Part shown: positions 35,297 through 44,057 of the stretch, piece after piece
Position numbering within the stretch: the first letter of the stretch is position 1
Layout: every line of letters begins with the position of its first letter
Assembly (NCBI GenBank): GCA_963974055.1
Contig: CAXBCP010000019.1
Span: forward strand, 1 to 64,000
From: CAXBCP01 sp963974055
GTDB taxonomy: Bacteria > Pseudomonadota > Alphaproteobacteria > MPNO01 > UBA830
Length of the DNA: 64,000 nucleotides
Direction: 5' to 3'
Notes under the pieces: generated by a model
What the model saw: only the letters and a program-made list of their open reading frames with translations
Told to the model about the DNA's origin: nothing
Database searches by the model: none
Made by a program: the position numbers and the translations under genes

Positions 35297-36505
35297 TCAG
35301 GCCCGCTGGCGGGCAATACGCCTGCGTTTCGCCGCGTTGGCGAACAGCCCGCAACTAAGCGCGCAGATACTGAGCACGAATTCGATTTCGATCAGCGGGT
35401 AAATCGTCTGATCGTAGAGCGTCGACAGAAACAATGACGCTGCCGCCGCCGCGAAGAAATGCAGGAACATCACCACACCGGAGGCCGTGCCGGTCAGGTC
35501 AGGCTCCGCATTGATCGCGGCCGCCTGAGCGTGCGGCATCGAAAGCCCCTGCGCAATCCCGATCACCGTGCCCGGCAGGAACAGCGCAATCGGGTAATCC
35601 GGCCAGATAAACAGGGAGGCCGCGAGCAGTTCCACCGTGATCAGGCCGATAATGCAGCCAATCAACACCATGTATTCGGTCGATACCCGGGTTCCGAGCC
35701 GGCCCGACACGAAGTTGCCGGACATGAATCCAATGGTCAGGAGCATGAAATAAAGGCCGTATTCGCCGGAAGAAGCTTCGTAGTGGTCCCGCATCAAAAA
35801 AGAGGCGTAGGTCGCGAGCGCGAAGAAGGCGCCGGACGTAAACGCCGGAACCAGCGCGTAGCCGACAAAGACCGGGTTTTTGGCGAGCGTGAGATAGTCC
35901 CGGAACAGCGCACCGACGTTGCCGCCGCTCCGCCGGTCGAAATGGGTTTCGCGCATAACGGTGCCGCCGAGCAGGATAACCCCGATGGAAATACCGGTCG
36001 CAACGACGAATACGGCGTTCCAGCCGAACAGGTCCGAAATAATCCCGCCCAGCGGCGGCGCAAGCGTCGGGCCCAGCACATAGGCGGTCGTAATATAGGC
36101 GATAACCTGGGCCAGCTTGTCCGGGCCATACACATCCCGGGCGATGGCCCGCGCCAGCACGACCCCGCAGCCCGCAGCCATGGCCTGCAGCAGCCGGCCG
36201 ACGATCAGAATTTCGAAATTCCAGGCGACCGCGCAGATCGCCGATCCCGCGACGAACAGCGCAAGCCCCACCATCAGCACGGGCTTGCGGCCGTAGCGGT
36301 CCGACGCGCTGCCGTATATCAGCGTGCCGAACGCCATGACGAACAACACCATGCTGAAGGTCAGCGTCGTCAGGACCGTGGACACGCCGAATGCCAGCTG
36401 GATCGTCGGCATGATCGGAATATACATATGAACGGCGAGCGGGCCGATCAGCGTGATCGTCACCAGGGCGACCAGAAACAGCCAGCCCGGGCCGCGTTCG
36501 TCCAT
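35297..36505 (-). CDS. MFS transporter, Bcr/CflA drug-resistance type
   Basis: Twelve-helix carrier of 402 residues. The DHA1 features are seen: PLAVHMYIPIMPTIQLAFG in helix 1, YGSASDRYGRKPVLMVGL in loop 2-3, and ILIVGRLLQAMAAGCGVVLARAIARDVYG, the Bcr/CflA signature. The last gene of a four-gene operon with nadX-like, crotonase and CoA-ligase genes (14 bp after the ligase); it may export or import the pathway's acid. Confidence 0.9.
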   Translation of the reverse strand: MDERGPGWLFLVALVTITLIGPLAVHMYIPIMPTIQLAFGVSTVLTTLTFSMVLFVMAFGTLIYGSASDRYGRKPVLMVGLALFVAGSAICAVAWNFEILIVGRLLQAMAAGCGVVLARAIARDVYGPDKLAQVIAYITTAYVLGPTLAPPLGGIISDLFGWNAVFVVATGISIGVILLGGTVMRETHFDRRSGGNVGALFRDYLTLAKNPVFVGYALVPAFTSGAFFALATYASFLMRDHYEASSGEYGLYFMLLTIGFMSGNFVSGRLGTRVSTEYMVLIGCIIGLITVELLAASLFIWPDYPIALFLPGTVIGIAQGLSMPHAQAAAINAEPDLTGTASGVVMFLHFFAAAAASLFLSTLYDQTIYPLIEIEFVLSICALSCGLFANAAKRRRIARQRA

Positions 36506-36519
36506 GGGCGAGCGCCGGG

Positions 36520-38094
36520 TCAGGATGCGAGTTCCCGCCGCAGCACTTTTCCGACCGGGCTTTTCGGCAGCGCATCGATGAAATCGACCACGTGCGGCGC
36601 CTTGTAGGGCGCAATACGCGACCGGACGCTGAGACGGATATCCTCCGCCACGGCGTCGGACGCGGCCTCGCCGTCCCGGAGCACGCAGACGGCGCGGATA
36701 CGGTTTCCGATCTCCTTGTCGGCCATCGGCACGATGCAGGCCTCGACGATTGCCGGATGCTGGCGCAGCACATTCTCTATTTCATAGGGCGATATGAAAA
36801 TACCCCGGCTCTTGAAACAGTCGTCGCTGCGCCCGGCGATCCAGAAATATCCGTCCGCGTCGCACGACGCCAGGTCCCCGGTATGATACCAGCCGTCATG
36901 CACGACCTCGGCCGTCTTCGCCGGGTCCTTGTGGTATCCGAGAAAGAAACCGGGATTGTCGGAGGCGATCAGAAAGTGGCCGATATCGCCGGGCGGCAAT
37001 TCGTTGTAGTCGTCGTCCAGCACGGTGACATGGGTGCCCGGGATCGGCACGCCGATCGAGCCGGGACGCACCGGTTGCCGCGGCCCCTGCCCCAATACCA
37101 TCTGCATTTCCGAAACGCCGTAATGTTCCCAGATGTCGCAACCGAAGCGGTCCCTGAATTCCTGCCAGGTCGATGCTTCGAGCGCCTCGCCTGTCGCGTT
37201 GCAGCCGCGTACCGAGGAAAAATCATACCGGTTTTCGACGTTTTCCATGGCCAGAATCCGGCGGTAGACGGTCGCAACCGAATATATCAGCGTAACCCGG
37301 TGACGTTCGACGGCCCTGAGTACGTTTTCCGGGCTTGGCCGGTCTTCGAGGATCACGCCCGTGACGCCGTTTCGCAGCGGGAACATAACGTTATGCCCGA
37401 GCGCGCTGATAAAGCTCCACTCGCCGGTGGCATAGGCGCGGTCGCCCTCTTCCGGCGGCAGGCGGTAGCGGTTTGAATCGCCCAGCGCGACAACCCAGCG
37501 ATGCGCGTGAACGATCCCCTTCGGGCGCCCCGTCGTGCCGGATGTGTAGACGAAAAATGCGGGATCTTCGGATGCCGTATCGGCGGTTTCGAACGCGGTA
37601 TCGGGCGCCGTGTCGATGATATCTTCAAACGAAAGTGCCCCGGCGACCCTGCCGCGGGCGACGATTATTCCGGCCGGCAGTTTTTCGGACAGGTTCAGAA
37701 CCGGATCCGCGAGGTCCGCCAGCGTTACGGCGGCGCGGGCATCGGAATGCCCGAGCACGTAATCGACTTCCTCTTCCGCGAGCAGGGAATTCTGCAACAC
37801 GGGCAGCGCCCCGATCTTCAACAGGGCCAGTACGGTTTCTGCAAATTCGTGACAGTTACTCATGCGGACCAGAACCGGCATGCCGCGCGCTATGCCGTTA
37901 GCCGCCAGACCGTGCGCCAGTTTGTTCACCCGGACGGCAAACGCATCGAACGTCAGTTCGCCGTCGTCCCAGACGAAGGCCGGGCGATTACCGAAGCCGC
38001 GTTCCCCGATACGGTCGATCAGTTCGGCGGCAATATTCAGCCGTTCCGGGATTTCACGATATCCCGGCGGCAATGCGGCACTATCCGGCGTCAT
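36520..38094 (-). CDS. Acyl/aryl-CoA ligase (AMP-forming, benzoate-CoA ligase-like)
   Basis: An adenylate-forming enzyme of 524 residues. Motifs in order: the P-loop FFVYTSGTTGRPKGIVHAH, the adenine-binding stretch CNATGEAL, EHYGVSEM, the GWYHTGDLASCDADGYFWIAGR hinge, and the C-terminal catalytic lysine in SPVGKVLRREL. The overall form fits medium or aromatic acid CoA ligases. Its start overlaps the stop of the crotonase gene by 4 bp (ATGA), so the two are translationally coupled and likely act on the same acid in the cytosol. Confidence 0.9.
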   Translation of the reverse strand: MTPDSAALPPGYREIPERLNIAAELIDRIGERGFGNRPAFVWDDGELTFDAFAVRVNKLAHGLAANGIARGMPVLVRMSNCHEFAETVLALLKIGALPVLQNSLLAEEEVDYVLGHSDARAAVTLADLADPVLNLSEKLPAGIIVARGRVAGALSFEDIIDTAPDTAFETADTASEDPAFFVYTSGTTGRPKGIVHAHRWVVALGDSNRYRLPPEEGDRAYATGEWSFISALGHNVMFPLRNGVTGVILEDRPSPENVLRAVERHRVTLIYSVATVYRRILAMENVENRYDFSSVRGCNATGEALEASTWQEFRDRFGCDIWEHYGVSEMQMVLGQGPRQPVRPGSIGVPIPGTHVTVLDDDYNELPPGDIGHFLIASDNPGFFLGYHKDPAKTAEVVHDGWYHTGDLASCDADGYFWIAGRSDDCFKSRGIFISPYEIENVLRQHPAIVEACIVPMADKEIGNRIRAVCVLRDGEAASDAVAEDIRLSVRSRIAPYKAPHVVDFIDALPKSPVGKVLRRELAS

Positions 38095-38996
38095 TTGTTG
38101 CGTGGGCCTCCGTAAGGGGGGTTGTCGTAATACGGCCCCTTGTATTCCGCCGGGCGTTTGTCGAGGAAAGCGCGGATGCCTTCGACGCAGTCGCCTGTCC
38201 GGGTGATTTCCTGAATGGCGGCGAATTCCTTCGCCCAGCCCTCGTCCGACCGGTTGTGGTTCCAGTACATTTTCACAAGGTCCTTGGCATACCGCACCGA
38301 CAGGTAGGGGTTCGAGGCGATCTGCGCCGCATAGGCGATCGTTTCCGGCAACAGGTCGTCATGCGGGAACACTTTTTCGACGAGGCCGATTTCAAGCGCT
38401 TCGTCCGCCATGATAATCTTGCCGGTCAGGATCATGTCGAGCGCCTTGCCGACGCCGATCAGCTTGGGCAGGTTCCGCGCGCCGCCGGATTCCGGCAGGA
38501 AACCCGCGGGTACGGCGACTTCGCCGAGCTTCGCCTTGTCGGACGCGAAACGGAGATCGCACAATGTGCATATTTCCAGACCGATCCCGACGGCGGGACC
38601 GTTGATGGCCGCGATCACGATGCAGGGAAGGTCTTCGAATTTCTTGAACGCCCGCTGCAACACCTGGTGGCGCAGGTCGTTGAAAAAGTAGTTTGCGATT
38701 TCCTTGTACGGCCCGAAGCTGCCAAAATCGAAATCTTCCTCGCCTGCGCCCAGCGGCCCCGCTTCGCTCTTCAGATCGCCGCCGGCAGAGAAGCCTCGGC
38801 CTTCGCCGGTGATGATCATCACCTTGATGTTGCTGTTATGCGCGATCTCGTCGCACAGAATATCCAGTTCGACGCGCATGCGGACATCGACGGCATTCAG
38901 GTAATCGGGCCGGTTGAGGGTCAGCAGACCGATCGACATTTCGCCCGGATTATTGGGATTCTCGAGGATTTCCCATTTGAGAGCCTGGTATTCCAT
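38091..38996 (-). CDS. Enoyl-CoA hydratase/isomerase-family (crotonase) protein
   Basis: Crotonase-fold protein of 301 residues. The oxyanion-hole regions are present: GEGRGFSAGGDLK and ALNGPAVGIGLE-like AAINGPAVGIGLEICTLCDLRFA. By hand alignment with mammalian crotonase the two catalytic glutamates are not conserved (an Ala in the GEVAVPAGFLPE region and Asp in GKALDMILTG), so simple enoyl hydration is uncertain; hydrolase, decarboxylase or ring-cleaving members of the family are possible. A C-terminal tail PYYDNPPYGGPRNK extends past the fold. Coupled to the CoA-ligase gene. Confidence 0.88.
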   Translation of the reverse strand: MEYQALKWEILENPNNPGEMSIGLLTLNRPDYLNAVDVRMRVELDILCDEIAHNSNIKVMIITGEGRGFSAGGDLKSEAGPLGAGEEDFDFGSFGPYKEIANYFFNDLRHQVLQRAFKKFEDLPCIVIAAINGPAVGIGLEICTLCDLRFASDKAKLGEVAVPAGFLPESGGARNLPKLIGVGKALDMILTGKIIMADEALEIGLVEKVFPHDDLLPETIAYAAQIASNPYLSVRYAKDLVKMYWNHNRSDEGWAKEFAAIQEITRTGDCVEGIRAFLDKRPAEYKGPYYDNPPYGGPRNK

Positions 38997-39016
38997 GTTC
39001 GTTCTCCTTTGAGGGG

Positions 39017-39817
39017 TCAGCTACCTACCTTGAGCGGCGCTGTGAGCGCCCGCAGGGCCGCGACAACACTGAGGGCGGTGATCTTTCCCGTGCCGGGATT
39101 TTCCGGCGACGGCACGTTTTCGATGCTGAGGCTGAACCGCGCACTGTCTGCCTCGACCTCGATACGGTGGGTGTTTCGCTCCAGTGCCGGGTCGGCCCAG
39201 ATTTCGAGCGTCGTCCGGTCCGGACCGATCCCGGCCAGCCCCAGGGCGGCGGCGACATTCACGTTCGCCGGGAATCCGGCGGCACCTTCCCGGGCCGTGC
39301 CTTCGAACACCTTCAGCGGCGCGTCCAGCCCGTCGATGGAAATGCCGTGTTCGTCCAGATACGGCGCGCCTTTCAGGGAAAACGGCGGCTTGCGCGTTAT
39401 CATGCGGACTTCGTAAATCTCGCCTTCGGCGGCCGCGCGGACGGCGTCGAGCCCGAGCAATGCGCCGGTCGCGAGAACGATCTGCGCATTATGGGCACGC
39501 GCGATATCGACAATGTCGGGATGGATCAAAAGACCTGCGCCGCTGACGGTGATGAAGGTCCTGCCCGCCTTCAGGGCCGGTTCGGCGATATCGCGGAACG
39601 CGGCCTTCGGCACGCATTCGACGACGACATCGCACAAATCGGCAAGTTCCTGCGGCCCGACAACCGGAACGGGCGCGCAGATGCCGTCCATATTGCGGCG
39701 GGCCTTGTCCTGGTCGCGCGAACAGATCGCGGCAAGTTCCAGACCGTCTATTCCCCTGTCCAGCGCGGCGGCGACCGGCTTGCCGATCGTGCCGAAGCCG
39801 GCAATTCCGACTTTCAC
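39017..39817 (-). CDS. nadX: L-aspartate dehydrogenase-like protein (NadX family)
   Basis: A protein of 266 residues. The N-terminal Rossmann motif is GIAGFGTIGKPVA, with VVVECVPKAAFRDIAEPAL and FITVSGAGLL; the C-terminal domain carries FPANVNVAAALGLAGIGPDRT and IWADPALERNTHRIEV, the hallmark of L-aspartate dehydrogenase, which makes iminoaspartate for NAD synthesis or deaminates aspartate. Here it leads a catabolic operon (20 bp before the crotonase gene) rather than nadA/nadC, so its substrate may be a different amino dicarboxylate. Confidence 0.85.
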   Translation of the reverse strand: MKVGIAGFGTIGKPVAAALDRGIDGLELAAICSRDQDKARRNMDGICAPVPVVGPQELADLCDVVVECVPKAAFRDIAEPALKAGRTFITVSGAGLLIHPDIVDIARAHNAQIVLATGALLGLDAVRAAAEGEIYEVRMITRKPPFSLKGAPYLDEHGISIDGLDAPLKVFEGTAREGAAGFPANVNVAAALGLAGIGPDRTTLEIWADPALERNTHRIEVEADSARFSLSIENVPSPENPGTGKITALSVVAALRALTAPLKVGS

Positions 39818-39902
39818 TTCGCTCTCCCTGTTTCTGCGTGACTTGCCACAGGCTTAACGCCAAAGTGCGCGCGCATCAAACCTTTCACGACGGCAGAATT
39901 GC

Positions 39903-40835
39903 ATGGCGCTCCTGTTCATTTGCGACGGCGAAGACCCGGGTATATGGGAACCGGCCCTGCGGGCTGAACTTCCCGATCTCGACATGCGTATCGGGGCCGA
40001 CGGCATCGGCGAAGAGGCCGATATCGAGATCGCCCTGGCCTGGCAGCCGCCCCGTGGACTGCTGGCACGGCTGCCGAACCTGAAAGCGATCCTGTCACTC
40101 GGCGCCGGGGTCGAGCACATCCTGCGCGATCCCGAACTGCCTGCCGGCGTGCCGGTCGCCCGGCTGATCGACCCAGGCCTTCAGACCGGGATGGTCGAAT
40201 TCGTCACGATGGAAGTACTGAACCATCACCGGCGCGCGCCCGAATACCATGCCCAGCAACGCGCCGGAACATGGAAGCTGCTGCGCCAGACGCTGTCGCG
40301 CGACCGGCGTATCGGTATCCTCGGCCTCGGCCACCTGGGCGCCGCCTGCGGCACCATGCTGGCGCGTTTCGGGTTTCCGGTTGCCGGCTGGGCGCGGTCC
40401 GAAAAGGAGATTCCCGGTATCCGGAGCTTTACCGGAGAGGACGGCCTGTTTTCATTGCTCGAACGCACCGATATCCTGATCTGTCTGTTGCCGCTCACGC
40501 CCGATACCGAAGATATTCTGGATGCGACCACCCTCGGCGCCCTGCCCCGCGGTGCCGTTCTGATCAATGCCGCGCGCGGAAAGCACCTGGTCGATGACGA
40601 TCTTCTGGAAGCGCTCGACAGCGGACAGCTATCGGCGGCGACGCTCGATGTCTATCGCGAAGAACCCCTGCCCGCCGGACACCCGTTCTGGAAACATCCC
40701 AATATCACGATGTATCCCCATGCGGCGGCTTGGACCCTGCCGGAATCGGCAGCGCCGGTAATTGCGGACAATATCCGCCGCGCCGCCGACGGCCGGGCCC
40801 TGTTGGGTCAGATCGACCTGCGACGCGCCTACTGA
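39903..40835 (+). CDS. D-2-hydroxyacid dehydrogenase (GhrA-like)
   Basis: A protein of 310 residues of the glyoxylate/hydroxypyruvate reductase A type. The dinucleotide fold reads RIGILGLGHLGAACGTMLARFG; the catalytic Arg is in LINAARGKHLVDDDLL, the Glu in DVYREEPLPAGHPFW and the His in YPHAAAWTLPE. It reduces 2-oxoacids such as glyoxylate with NADPH. ATG 39903 follows CGGCAGAATTGC without a strong ribosome site. Divergent from the nadX operon and convergent with the MmgE/PrpD gene, overlapping it by 7 bp. Confidence 0.9.
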   Translation: MALLFICDGEDPGIWEPALRAELPDLDMRIGADGIGEEADIEIALAWQPPRGLLARLPNLKAILSLGAGVEHILRDPELPAGVPVARLIDPGLQTGMVEFVTMEVLNHHRRAPEYHAQQRAGTWKLLRQTLSRDRRIGILGLGHLGAACGTMLARFGFPVAGWARSEKEIPGIRSFTGEDGLFSLLERTDILICLLPLTPDTEDILDATTLGALPRGAVLINAARGKHLVDDDLLEALDSGQLSAATLDVYREEPLPAGHPFWKHPNITMYPHAAAWTLPESAAPVIADNIRRAADGRALLGQIDLRRAY

Positions 40836-42181
40836 GCGCTTAGCAAGGCCGTCAGTTCGCGCGACGATTTGAGGTTTTCGAGATTCGCTACGGCGGCAAC
40901 CAGTTCATCGGTTCGGGCGTCCGACAGGCTGTAAGACGCACAGCGCCGCAGTTTTTCCTCGACCTGGGCCGGCGAAAGCGGGTTCTCCGGCGCGCCGAGA
41001 GGATAATCGCACCGCGCCGTATGGATCGTACCGTCCGTCATTTCGACCTCGGCGATGGCCTGACCGTTGGAAAGCGTCTCGTCCAGCACGATCTCGACCT
41101 TCTCCGAAGCGAAGTGGCGCAGGACCGGATCGCCGTAAATCGCCGGTTCGAACTGGTCGAGGGTGACCGTGCGGTCGCGCAGGAAGACGCCGGCAACGTA
41201 ATGCGCCGACAGTAGCGCCTCGAACTTGGCCGCGTAGGTCGAAAACCCGCCATGCATGCGGTATGGCGTTTCGCTCAACCCCAGACGCACCCGGGCGATC
41301 TCCCCGAACCGGATATCGTTGTCCTGCACGAGATTAAACAGAGCCGTAATTACTTCCTGCAGCGCCGTCGCCGACGGCCATAACCGCAAGGCGATCCGCT
41401 GGAGTTCCCAGCGGGCGCCAAGATCGCCGGTAACGGCTTCCGGCAATCCGCCTTCCGCGTAGGTATTGTACAGCCCGCCATCCGCCGCGGTGAGGAATTC
41501 CCGCGACGCCGCGAAATCCTGTTCCGCCAGCAGGGCGGCCATCAGCCCGGACAGCGCGGCCCGGCACTGATGAAACTTCACTGTCGGGGTTCCCCAGGCG
41601 GCAAAGGTTCCGGCGGACTGGCTGCCTGCGAGGGCGAAGGCGCGGTTCATCGTGTCGGTGTCGAAGTCGCTAAGGTTTCCGACGGCGGCGGCTGCGCCGA
41701 ACGGGCCGATGACGCCCGGCCCGTGCCAGCCTTTACCGCGAAAAACAGGATAGTCGAGCCCGATGCCGACCCGTGTCGTCACTTCGCACCCAGCGACGAT
41801 CGCGGTGAGCAACGATGCGCCCGAGCGACCGTCGCGTTCCGCGATGGCAAGCGCCGGCGGCACGATTTCAGGCGTGATATGGGTCAGCGTCGCACGATGA
41901 ACGTCGCACATCGTCACGGCCGTGATCAGGTAGCCGTTCATCAGCGTCGCGCCGGCAAGCGACATGTTCGTGCCGCCGATGACCGTACTTTCCGTCGAGG
42001 CACCGAGCGCCGCCGACATCGCCCGGAGCTGATGTGTTTCCTCTCCCCGGTGGCCGGCAAGCGCGCAGGCAAGGGCATCGGACAGAAGGGCTTTGGCGGA
42101 CACCTGCACGTCGTGCGGAATATCGCCGATGTCCAGTGCAGCCGCGAATTCCGCCAGTCTTTCCGTCGTTCCCTGGGTCAC
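40829..42181 (-). CDS. MmgE/PrpD family protein
   Basis: A protein of 450 residues with the MmgE/PrpD fold: ALLSDALACALAGHRGEE, DVHRATLTHITPEIVPPALAIAERDGRSGASLLTAIVAGCEV, KGWHGPGVIGPFGAAAAVGNL and AGSQSAGTFAAWGTPTVKFHQCRAALSG. Members dehydrate or isomerise 2-methylcitrate, cis-aconitate and similar polycarboxylates. The GTG at 42181 is preferred because GGGAGGGA lies just upstream; frames further upstream are unmatched. Confidence 0.88.
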   Translation of the reverse strand: MTQGTTERLAEFAAALDIGDIPHDVQVSAKALLSDALACALAGHRGEETHQLRAMSAALGASTESTVIGGTNMSLAGATLMNGYLITAVTMCDVHRATLTHITPEIVPPALAIAERDGRSGASLLTAIVAGCEVTTRVGIGLDYPVFRGKGWHGPGVIGPFGAAAAVGNLSDFDTDTMNRAFALAGSQSAGTFAAWGTPTVKFHQCRAALSGLMAALLAEQDFAASREFLTAADGGLYNTYAEGGLPEAVTGDLGARWELQRIALRLWPSATALQEVITALFNLVQDNDIRFGEIARVRLGLSETPYRMHGGFSTYAAKFEALLSAHYVAGVFLRDRTVTLDQFEPAIYGDPVLRHFASEKVEIVLDETLSNGQAIAEVEMTDGTIHTARCDYPLGAPENPLSPAQVEEKLRRCASYSLSDARTDELVAAVANLENLKSSRELTALLSAQ

Positions 42182-42250
42182 AGGCGTCCCTCCCCTGAAT
42201 TTTCTCCGACAATACGCGGGTATCGCCCGGGCGTGCAAACGATTGGATCC

Positions 42251-42284
42251 AAACAAAAAGGGCGGCCCTGCAGGACCGCCCTTT
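42251..42284 (-). terminator. Intrinsic terminator of the UbiD gene
   Basis: On the minus strand AAAGGGCGG and CCGCCCTTT frame an inner TCCTGCAGGG stem, followed by TTTTTGTTTG. It lies 22 bp after the ubiD stop and shows that the MmgE/PrpD gene is transcribed separately. Confidence 0.9.
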
Positions 42285-42305
42285 CCGTCGTCGTTTCCGC
42301 GGCAG

Positions 42306-43883
42306 TTACCGACCTGTGCGTGCCAGGCTGTTTACCCAGCCCTTCATGCGGTCTTTGCCGTTAGCGATCTGGTCGTCGCTGAACCATTTCGAGAGATCGA
42401 CTTTCTCGACCGCATAGACCGGCCGCAGGAAATCGCTCTCGTACCCGTAGGGTACCGTGCAATCGATGCCCATCCCGCCTTCGAAACGGGTGTTCGACGC
42501 TGTCCATTCCTTGTCGCCCGCGGTCATGCGTTCCGCCGGCATGAAGGTCTGGCCTCGACCGCCCGGGATCGGGTTCAGGATGTCGGTATGCGGATTCACG
42601 CGTGTCGTGATATTCCACATTATGTCGTCCATATCGTAGGGGTCGGCATCTTCCGACACCGCGATACAGATCCGCGCGCCCTGGGATGTCGCGATAAAGG
42701 CGCCCATGAAGTTCCGTTGCCAGCCTTCGTCGATCTGGTTCCGTTTCTTCACCTGGATGATCGCCCCGCCCCAGTCGGTCATGCAGTACGGCATGACGAC
42801 ATCGGTCACGATGCCGGGCTGCATCCGTTCGCAGAGCGCGAACAATGCCGCTTCGCGGACCGTGGTATCGATGTTGTGTTCGTCGAGCGTGTGCACGGCG
42901 AGGCAGAAGATGATCGGCTTCGATTCAGGCTTGCGGGTTGTCACCGCGGTACAATGGAACGTCGGGGCCTTGTAGGCCTTGCCCATATAGCCCGCCCATT
43001 CCGGATGGAAATGGAAACGGCCCTGAATGCCCGCTTCTTCGGATTCGGCTGTTTCGTAACGCCGGTCGCGCGGGTTGACGTATCCTTCGAGCACGACTTC
43101 GCAATCCGCAACGGCATAGGCATCAACGGTGCGGGCCTTCACAAGACGCACCGGAGTTCCCTGAATGGCGCCCGCGATACCGATTTCGTCACAGCCCTGG
43201 GGCAGGATGACGTAATCGAACCCGGCGCCCGCCATCAGCGTACAGGACGGCGGCAGACCGAAGCACATCGTGATCGGCACGGGCTCGTCGTCCTTGTAAT
43301 GCTTGGATACGACCTGCCACATGTGCGAACCGGGCGAGATCTGGAAGGTGCCCACATTGCCCCAGCGGAAATTCATCCGGTTGTACCCAAGATCGGTGCC
43401 GCCGTCGAAATACTTGCCGGCGACGACGCGGTTGCCGGACCCGACAGTGTGTTCCGGTTCGAACTCGGTATGGCGCATCGGCACGATATACTGGTTCACG
43501 TCGGTCGGATTTTCGATCACCACTTCCTGGCAGGGTGCCTCGTCCTGGCCGATTTCGACGGAGTCCAGCGGGTGCTGCAGCGCATAGGCCAGCTTGCGCG
43601 TGCGATCGGCGTCGTCTTTCCAGCCGAACATTTTGTTGATGACGTTCATGTCGCCGAACAGGTTCGTGACGACGCGGTTGTTTGGGCGCCCCTTCACGTT
43701 GTTGAACAGCACCGGGCAGCCGCCATCCATGTGTTTCTGAATGGCCGCGATCTCAAGATCGGGATCGACCTCTACATCGGTTTCAATCAGGTCGCCTTCG
43801 GATTTGAGCCATTCGAGCGTTCCTCTCAAATCCATAATTTTTTCGGACGCCATACCCGGCGTGTTCGATTCTTCTGCTAGCAT
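42306..43883 (-). CDS. ubiD: UbiD family prenylated-FMN decarboxylase
   Basis: A protein of 525 residues of the UbiD/YclC/Fdc group. Recognisable are MDLRGTLEWLKSEGDLIETDVEVDPDLEIAAI at the N-terminus, CPVLFNNVKGRPNNRVVTNLFGD, MCFGLPPSCTLMAGA, GYVNPRDRRYETAESEEAGIQG and the C-terminal DMDDIMWNITTRVNPHTDI. These enzymes reversibly decarboxylate aromatic or unsaturated acids with prFMN; the flavin prenyltransferase UbiX is not in the window. ATG 43883 has AGGAG 9 bp upstream. Two 18-bp direct repeats lie in its promoter region, and its own terminator follows. Confidence 0.93.
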   Translation of the reverse strand: MLAEESNTPGMASEKIMDLRGTLEWLKSEGDLIETDVEVDPDLEIAAIQKHMDGGCPVLFNNVKGRPNNRVVTNLFGDMNVINKMFGWKDDADRTRKLAYALQHPLDSVEIGQDEAPCQEVVIENPTDVNQYIVPMRHTEFEPEHTVGSGNRVVAGKYFDGGTDLGYNRMNFRWGNVGTFQISPGSHMWQVVSKHYKDDEPVPITMCFGLPPSCTLMAGAGFDYVILPQGCDEIGIAGAIQGTPVRLVKARTVDAYAVADCEVVLEGYVNPRDRRYETAESEEAGIQGRFHFHPEWAGYMGKAYKAPTFHCTAVTTRKPESKPIIFCLAVHTLDEHNIDTTVREAALFALCERMQPGIVTDVVMPYCMTDWGGAIIQVKKRNQIDEGWQRNFMGAFIATSQGARICIAVSEDADPYDMDDIMWNITTRVNPHTDILNPIPGGRGQTFMPAERMTAGDKEWTASNTRFEGGMGIDCTVPYGYESDFLRPVYAVEKVDLSKWFSDDQIANGKDRMKGWVNSLARTGR

Positions 43884-43945
43884 AGTAAGTCACTCCTGTA
43901 GCCGCTTCCGGTCCCGCGTTTGTCGGCAGGGGAAGCAGCGGAAAT

Positions 43946-43992
43946 ACCGCGTTAATCGGCGGCAAGAAATTGCAACCGCGTTAATCGGCGGC
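43946..43992. repeat. Tandem 18-bp operator-like direct repeats
   Basis: ACCGCGTTAATCGGCGGC occurs at 43946-43963 and exactly again at 43975-43992, 29 bp apart (near three helical turns). Each copy contains the imperfect dyad CCGC-N8-GCGG. They sit 63-109 bp upstream of the ubiD start, suggesting cooperative binding of a dimeric regulator. Confidence 0.6.
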
Positions 43993-44057
43993 TGCAGCTT
44001 ACGAATACGCCGGCCACATACAGTGACCGGCGCATCCGCCTATATGTAGCAGAGCCC

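Noticed and set aside
35459..36607. Plus-strand frame of 382 codons across the Bcr/CflA carrier gene
   Set aside because: Antisense to a clear membrane carrier; very rich in Arg, Gln and Asp.
42093..43880. Open frame of 595 codons on the plus strand across ubiD
   Set aside because: Antisense to a recognised UbiD with its own terminator and ribosome site.
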